The translations under genes were made by a program, and so were the position numbers. A model generated the notes under the pieces. That model saw only the letters and a program-made list of their open reading frames with translations, was not told where the DNA came from and did not search any database. DNA of 64,000 bases from Pantoea sp. Lij88 (GTDB lineage: Bacteria > Pseudomonadota > Gammaproteobacteria > Enterobacterales > Enterobacteriaceae). The stretch is taken from positions 1 to 64,000 of the forward strand of contig NZ_CP118267.1 of assembly GCF_030062155.1 (NCBI RefSeq), written 5' to 3'. Below, piece by piece: positions 43,812 through 52,408 of the stretch. Within the stretch, counting starts at the first letter, position 1. Each line of letters opens with the position of its first letter.

Positions 43812-45287
43812 ATGTCAAATGAGCATCTGAATGAAACAGGGGTTTTAATCACTGGAGGGGGCATTGTGGGACTTTCTGCGGCCCTCTTTCTGCACCAGAA
43901 CAATGTGCCATTCATCCTGATTGAAAAAAATCCAACGCTGTCGATGCTGCCTCGTGCGAGAGGGTTTTCAGCCAGGACGATGGAGTTGTATCGCAGTGTG
44001 GGACTGCAGCAAGCCATCGAAAAACAGGCACTGAAGGCATGGAAGCAAGGCACATTTGGGGGAGCAAGGAGCGGCAAATCAATGCTGGATTCACTGTCGC
44101 TCAGTGAAGCTGACGTTCAGCGCTTACACTCTGAAGCGGATCCGTCACCCTGCATGTTAACCGCCTGTCCTCAGACGCTGATTGAGCCAGTGCTCTATGA
44201 AGCGTTGCTGGACAGAGAACAAAATATACATTTTGGCTGGGAACTCATCGAAATTAGCCAGCATAAGAGCGGAGTCACCGCCAGAGTCAGGGATTCTGAG
44301 GGGGCATTGCATCAAATCAATGCCAGCTTTCTGTTTGCCGCAGACGGCGCGCGAAGTTCAATCCGAAGCGCATCAGGTATTCAGCGAAAAGGTATTGAAG
44401 CCAGCAGACACTACCTGAACATTTTTTTTGAAGCAGACCTGACTGATGATGTATGCGGTAAAACATTCAGCCAGTGCGAAGTAAGCAATGACACTGTTAA
44501 GGGTCTGTTCCTGTCGATGAATAATACGACGCGCTGGTCTTTTCATCTGGATTATGATCCTGATAAATGTCATCCGGAACAATGGGATGACAACGCACTG
44601 ATATCCGCTCTGCGCAGCGCTATCGGTAAAGATTGTGAAATTAAAGTATTAGCTCGCTCCCCCTGGAATACGCGTGTCAAAGTGGCTAATGTCTACCGCA
44701 GAGATCGAATTTTTCTGATGGGAGACGCAGCGCATGTCATGCCACCCTGGGGGGGATTTAACGCCAATACGGGCATTGCCGATGCCCATAACCTGTGCTG
44801 GAAAATCGCGCATGTTTTAGCAGGGAAAGATGATGAATCCCTGCTTGAGACCTATGAAACGGAAAGGCTGCCGGTGGCGGAAAGAAACGGCAAACAGGCC
44901 TGGCTCAGAACGGATTTTGATGCGCGTTTCCAGATAAAATCCCCGGGCAACGCCGGTTATTTCAATGACATTATTGATTGTAATGAACTTCACATGCGTT
45001 ATGAGTATGCCCGAAACAGGACAGTTGAAAAATTACTCTGTCAGCCAGGCACCAGATTTCCGCATCTGTGGGTTATTTACTGCGGTAAAACTATTTCCAC
45101 TCTCGATTTATTCGACACTGAGTACGTCAGATTAGGTGGACCAGACTCTTATGCTCTCGGTCAGGAGTGCTTTTACAGATTTGGTCATGAGTTATTCCCG
45201 TGTGAAGAATCATCATCATGGCGTTCGCTGACAGGCTTAGCTGATAATCAAACTATTCTGGTCAGACCCGACGGCTTTATAGTCTGA
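43812..45287 (+). CDS. FAD-dependent aromatic-type monooxygenase
   Basis: A 491-residue class A flavin monooxygenase (FAD_binding_3). Dinucleotide-binding GGGIVGLSAALFL is at about 14-26, the DG motif FAADGARSSIRS at about 175, and the GD motif FLMGDAAHVMPPWGGFNANTGIADAHNLCWKIAHVL at about 300. Relatives hydroxylate phenols, aromatic polyketides or rifamycins. The real start is ATG 43812 with GGAGG upstream; the frame stays open upstream across the operators. The chain stops at RPDGFIV, where relatives continue with a Trp-Arg and a short tail. Controlled by the divergent Tet-repressor homologue. Confidence 0.85.
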   Translation: MSNEHLNETGVLITGGGIVGLSAALFLHQNNVPFILIEKNPTLSMLPRARGFSARTMELYRSVGLQQAIEKQALKAWKQGTFGGARSGKSMLDSLSLSEADVQRLHSEADPSPCMLTACPQTLIEPVLYEALLDREQNIHFGWELIEISQHKSGVTARVRDSEGALHQINASFLFAADGARSSIRSASGIQRKGIEASRHYLNIFFEADLTDDVCGKTFSQCEVSNDTVKGLFLSMNNTTRWSFHLDYDPDKCHPEQWDDNALISALRSAIGKDCEIKVLARSPWNTRVKVANVYRRDRIFLMGDAAHVMPPWGGFNANTGIADAHNLCWKIAHVLAGKDDESLLETYETERLPVAERNGKQAWLRTDFDARFQIKSPGNAGYFNDIIDCNELHMRYEYARNRTVEKLLCQPGTRFPHLWVIYCGKTISTLDLFDTEYVRLGGPDSYALGQECFYRFGHELFPCEESSSWRSLTGLADNQTILVRPDGFIV

Positions 45288-45411
45288 AGACCAAAAGATT
45301 TCCGGCCAGGATACTCCCCTTTTTGCTTCGGCAGCAGAGATAAGCACTGAAAGTGTCTTATAAATTAATGCGGTTGCGTATTTCCTGAATAAATGATCAA
45401 TCCAGGAACAA

Positions 45412-45744
45412 ATGTCTATGAAGCTTATTCAGAATTCAGGATTACTTAAATTAGAGAAGACGATAGTGGGGGTTTTCTCCGCCTGGTTTACTCTCTACTC
45501 TGCTGCCGCGCTTGAAACGCGTAGTGATCCACACGTTCATAATATCGATATTTATCGTAGCAAAACACGATGCCCGCAAAGGATCGCAAACGGTCTGAGC
45601 CCTGCAAGGCTTACATTGCATAATTTGTACAGTGGGGAAGATGAAAAAGGGAAACTCAACCCAGAATGGAGATGTCCCGGTTGCCAGGTATCTTTATGGC
45701 AGGAGGATTGTCATATTCTCAGGCCCGCATCCGGAAGCGGATGA
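45412..45744 (+). CDS. Possible small protein, uncertain
   Basis: An open frame of 110 codons (45412 or ATG 45418) with a hydrophobic segment (TIVGVFSAWFTLYSAAAL) and a C-terminal CPGC-x8-C pattern. Nothing recognisable and no good ribosome site. It may be non-coding or a remnant. The 45288-45891 stretch otherwise holds nothing I can identify. Confidence 0.3.
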   Translation: MSMKLIQNSGLLKLEKTIVGVFSAWFTLYSAAALETRSDPHVHNIDIYRSKTRCPQRIANGLSPARLTLHNLYSGEDEKGKLNPEWRCPGCQVSLWQEDCHILRPASGSG

Positions 45745-45891
45745 GACCTGAAGTGATAATTCAAATCTGACCGCTCTTCAGCAGGAAGTCAGTTGTTTCG
45801 TATTAAGAATGACGTCGCTACAGGCAGTCACTGAAATTTGTAACCGGAACACCAGAAACTGGCCGCTATTTCATATCTTAATTTTTTCAGG

Positions 45892-46971
45892 CTACTCTTT
45901 TTCGCAGAACCAGTCCTGAAAACCGGATAGTGCGGCAGGCATTATGTCGCGGGCGCGTTCCATGATGAGGGTTTCCGCATAGCGTAAACCGTTTAGCGGG
46001 TGCGACGCCTCGCATAAAGCCAGTGCCATGTCAGAAGCATCAAGCATTGCCAGGTTAACGCCTGTGCCAACAGGTGGCATCAGGTGAGCCGCATCTCCGA
46101 TTAACGTAATGCCCGGACGCGGCACCCAGCAAAAATCCACGGGCAGGCTATAGATCGGACGCCTGACATAGTCGCCGGTCGCGTTGATGACTGCCTGCAG
46201 GGAAGAATCCCAGCCGTTGTAACTGTTGCGCACATAGGCGGTTATGTCCTGCCGCAGGACAATCTGATCGATCATATCAGCATCACGCTTCATGGCCGCA
46301 TAAACGCAAATCCGTCCTCCTCCATTACGTTGTGTCACCAGCGCCTCCGTGCCGCCAAAGCTGAAAGCCGTTCCTTTTCCTGCAATGCGATTGATATGGC
46401 CGGAGGGTTCATTTATCCAGCCCTCAAAGAACGTTATGCCGGTATAACGTGGGCGTTCCGGCGTCAGATAAGATCTGACCCGCGACCAGGCCCCATCGGC
46501 ACCAATGACAATGTCCGCTTCATAGCGCCTGCCGTTTCTGAACATCAGCCCATGATTTTTTTCCAGGCCGTAGTCCACATAATGAAGCTTATGACCCCAT
46601 TGGAGGGTTTCTGGGGTGAGTGCGTTTCGTAGAAGCGTTTTTAGCTCGCCGCGGTCAATTTCAGGTTTATCCATTTCACCTTCCGGCCCAGGCATGTCGC
46701 CCTCGATTTCTCCGGTACGGTAGTTCAGCATCCGGCTTTTCTGATCCTCATGCCTCGCTACATTTCTGAACTGCTGGAGAAGTCCCGCCCGGCGCAGCGC
46801 CTCCTGCCCGCTGTCAGCATGCAAATCCAGTGATCCACCCTGACTCCGCTCAGAATCGCCAGACTCTTCATCAAACAGAGTGACGTCAAAGCCATTTCTC
46901 TGAAGTATGACTGCCGCAGTGAGGCCTGCAGGGCCTCCGCCAACGATGGCAATAGTGAGTCTGTCCGACAT
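45892..46971 (-). CDS. Tet(X)-like FAD-dependent monooxygenase
   Basis: A 359-residue flavoprotein. FAD motif AIVGGGPAGLTAAVILQ is at the N-terminus. The segments GGSLDLHADSGQEALRRAGLLQ and KPEIDRGELKTLLRNAL run parallel to the Tet(X) tetracycline-inactivating enzymes as I remember them. The DG motif is VIGADGAWSRVRSYL and the GD motif is GDAAHLMPPVGTGVNLAMLDA, where Tet(X) has PPFAGQG. Whether it accepts tetracyclines is unknown. I chose ATG 46971 with GAGAG upstream. Divergent from a MarR gene across a small palindrome. Confidence 0.85.
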   Translation of the reverse strand: MSDRLTIAIVGGGPAGLTAAVILQRNGFDVTLFDEESGDSERSQGGSLDLHADSGQEALRRAGLLQQFRNVARHEDQKSRMLNYRTGEIEGDMPGPEGEMDKPEIDRGELKTLLRNALTPETLQWGHKLHYVDYGLEKNHGLMFRNGRRYEADIVIGADGAWSRVRSYLTPERPRYTGITFFEGWINEPSGHINRIAGKGTAFSFGGTEALVTQRNGGGRICVYAAMKRDADMIDQIVLRQDITAYVRNSYNGWDSSLQAVINATGDYVRRPIYSLPVDFCWVPRPGITLIGDAAHLMPPVGTGVNLAMLDASDMALALCEASHPLNGLRYAETLIMERARDIMPAALSGFQDWFCEKE

Positions 46972-47015
46972 GGTTTTTCTCTCAGGCGTTAAAGCGTATA
47001 CTCTATAACCACAAA

Positions 47016-47029
47016 GTTGACATATCAAC
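47016..47029. promoter_or_regulatory. MarR-type operator candidate
   Basis: GTTGA, four bases (CATA), TCAAC, lying in the 76-bp space between the Tet(X)-like gene and the MarR gene. The size fits a MarR-family site. Confidence 0.5.
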
Positions 47030-47047
47030 CTCGGAGTCGAGTAAATA

Positions 47048-47503
47048 ATGCATACCACGGAAATTTCAGACGAAGAGTGGCTGGCATGGCGTGGATACCG
47101 CCGGCTGGCCGCACTTATCACGGGGCGGATCGCCAGGGATATCAGTGAAGCCACCGGACTGTCCGATCAGGATTTCATGATCCTGATGGAGCTGAGCAAG
47201 AGTCCGCATGCAGAACTGCTTCAGCGTGAACTGCAGGAATATATCGAATGGGATAAGTCGCGGCTTTCACATCAGCTTTCACGTATGTCATCACGGGGGC
47301 TTGTGCAGCGAAACCGCAAAAGTTCGTCAGGTATTTCGGTAGGCATTACTGACGCAGGTCGCCTGCTCCTCGACAAAGCCCGACCGGTGCATGCTGCAAG
47401 CGTGCGACGACATTTTCTCGACTTACTCACGCCGGATGACCTCCCTGAACTGATCGCTATCAACGAGCGATTGCGACAGTCAGGGGGGAATTTTAAAGCG
47501 TGA
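47048..47503 (+). CDS. MarR-family transcriptional regulator
   Basis: A 151-residue winged-helix regulator. The DNA-binding part is at about 55-105 (LLQRELQEYIEWDKSRLSHQLSRM then SRGLVQR) with the wing following. It is divergent from the Tet(X)-like monooxygenase and probably represses it in response to a small molecule. Confidence 0.9.
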   Translation: MHTTEISDEEWLAWRGYRRLAALITGRIARDISEATGLSDQDFMILMELSKSPHAELLQRELQEYIEWDKSRLSHQLSRMSSRGLVQRNRKSSSGISVGITDAGRLLLDKARPVHAASVRRHFLDLLTPDDLPELIAINERLRQSGGNFKA

Positions 47504-47564
47504 TGCGGTGAGCTTTATCTTCTGCAAACCCGCTTTCTGAACGGCTCGTGGTACTGACGGAAAC

Positions 47565-48989
47565 TCAGTACCTCGCCCGGCTACTACTCAGTCGCGGAAA
47601 AAACACCGGCGGCGGCAGGACTTCCGGAACAACCGCCTCAGCTTTCAGCATGCGCAAAAATGACTCCGCCCAGTGATGGCTGTTGTGCATATGCAGGCCT
47701 TTCATCAGACGGGCATGCAGACACCGCCGTTCGTGTAACGGCATCTGCAGGGCGCGATGCACCGCACTGGCCATAGCGTCAGGATCGTAAGGATTCACGA
47801 TGATGGCACCCTCCATCTGCTCGGCGGCACCGGCGAACTGCGAGAGGATAAGCACGCCGGGATTTTTCGGATCCTGCAGGGCGACATACATTTTCGCCAT
47901 CAGGCTCATGCCCGCCATTAACGGCGTCACCAGCGCAACACGCGACGCACGGTAGATACCCGCCTGCTCCTCCCGGCTGTAGGCGTGCGTCAGATAGTTC
48001 ACCGGATACCAGTTCATTGTGCCATGCACGCCATTCAGCTCACCACAGAGTGCTTCCAGTTCATGGCCGAGTTCAGACGCATCGTGTGCGTGCCCGGCGG
48101 CCGGCGGCGCAAGCTGCAACAGCGTGATATTTTTCTGGTAGCAATCATGTCTGCGCAGCAGTACTTCCAGGGTGCTGATGCGGTAAGGCAGACCTGAACT
48201 CTCATCAAGATGGCCACCGCTGAGTACGGTATTTTCTGGCAGACTGTCGCGGCACTGCATCTCCATATATGCACAGCTGTTGCTCTCGCGCAGGCACTGC
48301 ACATCGTCAAGATCAATCCCGACCGGAAACACACCCACCCGGATAACCCGTCCATGAATGCGGAAGCTCTGGGCGTCCAGATGCTCCAGACGGAATTCGC
48401 TCTCCAGCCAGACAAGGAAGTTGTTCATATCCTGCACGGTCTGGAAGCCAATCAGGTCACAACACAGTAATGAGTCAGTGAACCAGCGCCATTCGGGAAT
48501 GGTTTCAAACATTCTGCCAGCCGGGAATGGCTGATGCAGAAAAATACCTACTGAGTTGGTCAGCCCTTCTTCACGAATATAAGAAGCACAGCCAAGCAGG
48601 TGATAGTCCTGAATCCAGATAGTATCGTCAGGCGTCGCATTTTCGCAGATGGCGCGCGCATAGGCCTTATTGATGTTTTTATATTCCTGATAGCCACTGG
48701 TGGAAAAACGGGCCATGTCAGGACGCTGATGAAAAACAGGCCAGAGCCCTTTGTGAATATAGTTGTGGTAACCCTCATTCAGTTCGCCTGGCGTATACGG
48801 GAAGGTCACGGTTTCATACTGGCCTGCCTGCTGCACGGCGTAAGGTCTTGACGCATCCTGAGGTATCACGTTGCTTTCACCATCCCAGCTAATCCACACG
48901 CCTCCCTGACGGGAAAGGATGCCTTCATAAACGGCAGTAAGCGTCGATCGTTGACATTGATTATGAGAAACAAGGATAAGGCCTGACAT
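47565..48989 (-). CDS. OtsA-like (GT20) protein with a degenerate donor site
   Basis: 474 residues, the same length as E. coli trehalose-6-phosphate synthase, and alignable end to end (WIQDYHLLGCA, FLHQPFPAGRMFETIPEW, DPKNPGVLILSQFAGAAEQ). Acceptor-side residues Trp40, Tyr76, Trp85, Asp130 and His154 (E. coli numbers) appear kept. The UDP-glucose side is not: Arg9 is lost from the N-terminal loop, Arg262 and Lys267 are replaced in HLDESSGL, and Asp361 and Glu369 are Ala and Met in AGMSLMAKMY. It may be inactive or use another donor. ATG 48989 follows AAGGA. A GNAT gene lies upstream on the same strand. Confidence 0.85.
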   Translation of the reverse strand: MSGLILVSHNQCQRSTLTAVYEGILSRQGGVWISWDGESNVIPQDASRPYAVQQAGQYETVTFPYTPGELNEGYHNYIHKGLWPVFHQRPDMARFSTSGYQEYKNINKAYARAICENATPDDTIWIQDYHLLGCASYIREEGLTNSVGIFLHQPFPAGRMFETIPEWRWFTDSLLCCDLIGFQTVQDMNNFLVWLESEFRLEHLDAQSFRIHGRVIRVGVFPVGIDLDDVQCLRESNSCAYMEMQCRDSLPENTVLSGGHLDESSGLPYRISTLEVLLRRHDCYQKNITLLQLAPPAAGHAHDASELGHELEALCGELNGVHGTMNWYPVNYLTHAYSREEQAGIYRASRVALVTPLMAGMSLMAKMYVALQDPKNPGVLILSQFAGAAEQMEGAIIVNPYDPDAMASAVHRALQMPLHERRCLHARLMKGLHMHNSHHWAESFLRMLKAEAVVPEVLPPPVFFPRLSSSRARY

Positions 48990-49104
48990 GGTGTGTTCCT
49001 TAAGAGCCCGCTGCGGAGAGGCAACATTGCCAGGCAGCGAGCCGCTATTCATCGGAGGTCGGATAATAAACTGGAGAAAACCGCTCATAAGCGTGCACCC
49101 GGGC

Positions 49105-49653
49105 TTAATGCCTGCTCGCGCTTTTGGCACAAACCGGGTCGTAAACCCCTTCGTGCAACGTCGTCACGTAGACGCCAGGCAGTGCGGGAAAAGCCATAAA
49201 TCCGTTGCGTTCGAAGAAATCCGGCACGGGCTCACCCATCGCAATGATGCTCCGGCAGCCCCTGGCACCAGGGTGAGACAGACAACAGTGCAGCAGCCAT
49301 GAGCCGAGGCCGATAAAACGATATTCTGGCGAGATGAACAGATTCCGGATTACCCAGGTCTCTGCCATATCGGTCACGACGCGGGCAAAACCGATTTGCC
49401 GGCCATTACGGTAAAGTCCAAAACAGAGACTATTGTTCAGCGCCAGAGTCAGAGAGCGGGTATCCGGTATAGATTCGCTCAGCCACTGGGAAATCAGCCG
49501 ATAGTTGAGCAGTGCCGGATCGGTGCTGGCCTCAATGGCATCTCTGAACCATTTGCGGGGCGAAATAAGGCGAAGGCGTTGCTGCTCAGCAAGATCAGCT
49601 ACTGCAGCATCGCTGCATCCCGGTATGGAATGGGGCTTGTTAATGCATTTCAT
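49105..49653 (-). CDS. GNAT-like acetyltransferase
   Basis: A 182-residue protein whose C-terminal half has a GNAT fold: ETWVIRNLFISPEYRFIGLGSWLLHCCLSH (acetyl-CoA loop with R-x2-G-x-G-like spacing) and PVPDFFERNGFMAF. The N-terminal half is helical and unassigned. ATG 49653 follows GGGAAG at 6 bases. It lies 115 bases upstream of the OtsA-like gene, same strand, and could be co-transcribed. Substrate unknown. Confidence 0.78.
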   Translation of the reverse strand: MKCINKPHSIPGCSDAAVADLAEQQRLRLISPRKWFRDAIEASTDPALLNYRLISQWLSESIPDTRSLTLALNNSLCFGLYRNGRQIGFARVVTDMAETWVIRNLFISPEYRFIGLGSWLLHCCLSHPGARGCRSIIAMGEPVPDFFERNGFMAFPALPGVYVTTLHEGVYDPVCAKSASRH

Positions 49654-49955
49654 CCACGGCTTCCCTGAAGATAGGTGCATCAGCACCCGATGCCCTCAAT
49701 TAAACCGATCGGCCTGTAAAAAAGGCGTAAAAAGAGGCAGATGTAATGTAAAAACGCTGCAAAGCATCCGCCCCTGTAGCATTACCAAGCGGGGATGACG
49801 CGAAAAGTCAGCGAGTTGAATACCGGAAATGCACGCGGTGATAAGTGAAGAGGAGTGACGGGCCCAGGTGCACCTGCCCCCGGAGTGGGTTTGAAAGATG
49901 CGTGGCCGGGCCGTTGTAGTGCAGCAAATGAGAACGTAAAAATCTCTTCTTTAAT
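49654..49955. other. Intergenic region
   Basis: About 300 bases between two GNAT genes. It has only a 12-bp palindrome, CAGGTGCACCTG (49865-49876), and no credible reading frame. Confidence 0.4.
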
Positions 49956-50396
49956 TCAGCGTTGAGCAATCATTGTCTGGGATGATACGCCGTTGAAAAA
50001 TTTAACCTCCCCGACTTTCTTGAATCCCTTTTTCTCATAAAAAGGGACGGCAAAGAGTGAGGACCGTACACTGATTTCTGAACGCAGCGCGGGCGTCACC
50101 CGTTGCCAGAGCGCCCGCGCTACACCTTTACGCTGAAATTTCGGCTGCACAAAAAGGTATTTTACTAAATTGCCTTCGAAAACGGTGAGTACACCTGTAA
50201 TCTCACCTCTTTCCACGGCAATCAGCCAGAGATAGTCATCTGCAACGATAAAGGGTTTAAGCGCATCGGGTTTTATGCTCTCGATAAACCATTGCGGGCA
50301 CGGCTCAAATTCTGAAAAGTTACACTGCATCGACACCCTGTATATCAGCTCACTGATGCCTGCCGCATCAGACGCATTTGCTTCCCGGATTTCCAT
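49956..50396 (-). CDS. GNAT-family N-acetyltransferase
   Basis: A 146-residue GNAT protein (IREANASDAAGISELIYR; YLFVQPKFQRKGVARALWQ; VPFYEKKGFKKVGEVKF), complete with the Q-x2-G-x-A acetyl-CoA motif. Substrate unknown. An imperfect GC-rich hairpin (50405-50437) lies just upstream of its start. Confidence 0.88.
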   Translation of the reverse strand: MEIREANASDAAGISELIYRVSMQCNFSEFEPCPQWFIESIKPDALKPFIVADDYLWLIAVERGEITGVLTVFEGNLVKYLFVQPKFQRKGVARALWQRVTPALRSEISVRSSLFAVPFYEKKGFKKVGEVKFFNGVSSQTMIAQR

Positions 50397-50511
50397 TCTT
50401 TTTTCATTCCCCCTGTTTGAGTGAAGGCAGGGGAATGGCGGCTTGCCCTGTGAAAAGCGCCCACTCCCCTTTCCCGCTGAATTCAGCCCCCTGAACCGGC
50501 ACCATTGACGA

Positions 50512-51189
50512 TCAGAGCAGAGTGACTTTGCCCTGGAAAATCACCGGCCCGGATGGTCCGCTGAGCTTCGAACCCCCCACTGGCTCCAGACTTACCGCCA
50601 GCACCGTCTGATTATTCAACTCGCCCGGCGGTAAACGGAAAGCGTTACTGTCGGTGTGATCGATCAGTCCCAGTGATTGTGGCGCAGCACTGCCCCGAAT
50701 CAGCCAGAGCTGCAGGGCTTTATTCTCTGGCAGCGTGATGTTCAGCGCGGAGACCTGAATGAGTGACGCTGACTTATCCAGACTCACCACAAACTGTGCA
50801 TTCGGCTGTGCGCCACTGAGCACGGCAATCGGCTGCAGGGAATGCGGGGCATCCGGCTTAATCACCTGGTTGTAAATGAGGACGCCAGCCATTGCTGCCG
50901 CCAGACCCCAGCCAAGCCAGAAGCCGGGTTGCCTGCGGATTGATGTCGGGCCAGAGGCGGCAGCGTTCCGTTTAAGGTTCTGCTCAATCCGTGGCCAGAC
51001 CGCCGCAGGCGGGATCACGGCGTGGGTGAGCAGATCAATGCCGCTGAACGCTTTCTGCCAGTGCAGCACTTCCGCAGCAAATGCTGAGTCGTCATTGAGG
51101 CGTTTATCCAGCCGGTGGCGGGTCACATCGTCGGTGAGACCCAGCACATATTCCGCCGCAGTAAGATCATGGTGTTCCTGAGCAGTCAT
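50512..51189 (-). CDS. RskA-type anti-sigma factor
   Basis: A 225-residue single-pass membrane protein. The cytoplasmic N-terminal domain (AQEHHDLTAAEYVLGLTDDV) would bind the sigma factor, one transmembrane helix lies at about 93-112 (FWLGWGLAAAMAGVLIYNQV), and the periplasmic RskA domain ends VGGSKLSGPSGPVIFQG. The ATG overlaps the sigma stop (ATGA), so the pair is translationally coupled. It should hold the adjacent ECF sigma factor inactive until periplasmic proteolysis or another signal. Confidence 0.9.
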   Translation of the reverse strand: MTAQEHHDLTAAEYVLGLTDDVTRHRLDKRLNDDSAFAAEVLHWQKAFSGIDLLTHAVIPPAAVWPRIEQNLKRNAAASGPTSIRRQPGFWLGWGLAAAMAGVLIYNQVIKPDAPHSLQPIAVLSGAQPNAQFVVSLDKSASLIQVSALNITLPENKALQLWLIRGSAAPQSLGLIDHTDSNAFRLPPGELNNQTVLAVSLEPVGGSKLSGPSGPVIFQGKVTLL

Positions 51190-51734
51190 AGGCCTATGCA
51201 CTCCCGAAGATGGATTAACGCGCGACGGATCCAGCTTTTCACCGTACCTTCAGGCTGGCTCATGGAGAGCGCAATCTCACTCTGCGAGAGGCCGCGATAA
51301 TAGGCGAGCGAGAGGCTCTGTCGCTGTTCTGAAGGTAAGTGCGCCATACAGTGCTGAAGGCGGCGCGCCTCCGCATGACTTTCATCAGAAACGAGAGGCA
51401 TCTGGAATCCTGCTTCCGCTTCGCTGATTTCATCTACCGAACAGCAACGGTTCTCATGTTTTCTCAGGAAATCAATCGCCCGGTTTCTGGCGATGTGGCT
51501 GAGCCAGATATGCGGTTCACTGCGCTTATCGTCGTAATAGTTTGCCGACTGCCAGATATGGATGAAGGTGTCGTGCAGGATCTCTTCCGCCCAGTCCCGG
51601 CGTCTGACCATCCGCAGGATGATCCCATAAAGTCGGGGCGACAGGACGCGATAAAGCTGCTCAAGAGCAGCTTTATCACCACAGGCTATCTGGTTCATTA
51701 AGTCGGCCTGAATGTGAGGCACATTTTTTGTCAT
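51186..51734 (-). CDS. ECF sigma factor (SigK-like)
   Basis: A 182-residue group 4 sigma factor. Region 2 has WAEEILHDTFIHIWQSANYY and HIWLSHIARNRAIDFLRKH; region 4 has LPSEQRQSLSLAYYRGLSQSEIALSM and EGTVKSWIRRALIHLR. It lies between the fasciclin gene and its anti-sigma factor. ATG 51734 follows AGGGAA. It probably transcribes the fasciclin promoter (52409-52436) and hence its own gene. Confidence 0.92.
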   Translation of the reverse strand: MTKNVPHIQADLMNQIACGDKAALEQLYRVLSPRLYGIILRMVRRRDWAEEILHDTFIHIWQSANYYDDKRSEPHIWLSHIARNRAIDFLRKHENRCCSVDEISEAEAGFQMPLVSDESHAEARRLQHCMAHLPSEQRQSLSLAYYRGLSQSEIALSMSQPEGTVKSWIRRALIHLRECIGL

Positions 51735-51751
51735 CGGCTTCCCTGTAAATG

Positions 51752-51778
51752 GTGTAGCCACGTAGTCTGTGGCCACAC
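51752..51778 (-). other. Hairpin between fasciclin and sigma genes
   Basis: Arms GTGTAGCCAC and GTGGCCACAC (9 of 10 paired) with a 7-base loop, in the 61-base gap between the two genes and without a U-run. It could protect or process the upstream mRNA and so set unequal expression of the two genes. Confidence 0.5.
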
Positions 51779-51795
51779 TCAGTATAGGTAACGCT

Positions 51796-52362
51796 TTATG
51801 GCATCAGTACGGTATCAATGACGTCAATCACACCGTTGCTCTGGTTCACATCATAGGTTGTGATACTGGCAACATTGCCCTGGGCATCTTTAAGCTGAAT
51901 GTTGTGCGGGCCGTTCGCCATCACCCACAGCGATTCGCCATTGACCGTTTTGAGCTCAGCTTTGCCGCCACCGGCTTTGATTTTTTTCTCCAGCGCCTTC
52001 ATATCCAGTTTTCCTGCGACCACGTGATAGGTCAGGACGCTGGTGAGTTTTTGTTTGTTCTCTGGCTTAAGCAGGGAGTCGACCGTGCCCTGAGGCAGCT
52101 TTTCAAACGCGGCATTGGTTGGTGCAAAAACCGTGAACGGTCCCTTACCTTCCAGTGTCGGGACCAGACCAGCGGCTTTAACGGCGGCCACCAGCGTGGT
52201 GTGGTCTTTGGAGTTAACAGCATTCTCAACAATATTTTTCGACGGGTACATGGCAGCACCACCGACCATCACCGTGTCGCTGTTCATGCTGGCCGCGTAA
52301 GAGGCGCCGCTGAAGACTAATGCTGAAAAAATCAGAGTTGGCAGGAATGGTTTCATTTTCAC
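51796..52362 (-). CDS. Exported fasciclin-domain protein
   Basis: A 188-residue exported protein with a signal peptide (about 1-23, ending SYA) and one FAS1 domain. H1 box is GPFTVFAPTNAAFEKLP, the YHVVAGKLDM segment is the H2 region, and NGVIDVIDTVLMP is the usual FAS1 ending. FAS1 proteins act in adhesion or at the cell surface. It heads the operon with the ECF sigma and anti-sigma genes, as MPT70/83 fasciclin proteins are linked to SigK/RskA in mycobacteria. Confidence 0.93.
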   Translation of the reverse strand: MKMKPFLPTLIFSALVFSGASYAASMNSDTVMVGGAAMYPSKNIVENAVNSKDHTTLVAAVKAAGLVPTLEGKGPFTVFAPTNAAFEKLPQGTVDSLLKPENKQKLTSVLTYHVVAGKLDMKALEKKIKAGGGKAELKTVNGESLWVMANGPHNIQLKDAQGNVASITTYDVNQSNGVIDVIDTVLMP

Positions 52363-52408
52363 TTCCCCTATTGAGTTAACGGACAGGGCCAGAGTGCCCT
52401 TATCTGTT

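Noticed and set aside
47550..47572. Inverted repeat GGTACTGA/TCAGTACC between MarR and the OtsA-like gene
   Set aside because: Overlaps the OtsA-like stop codon and lacks a T-run; may be chance.
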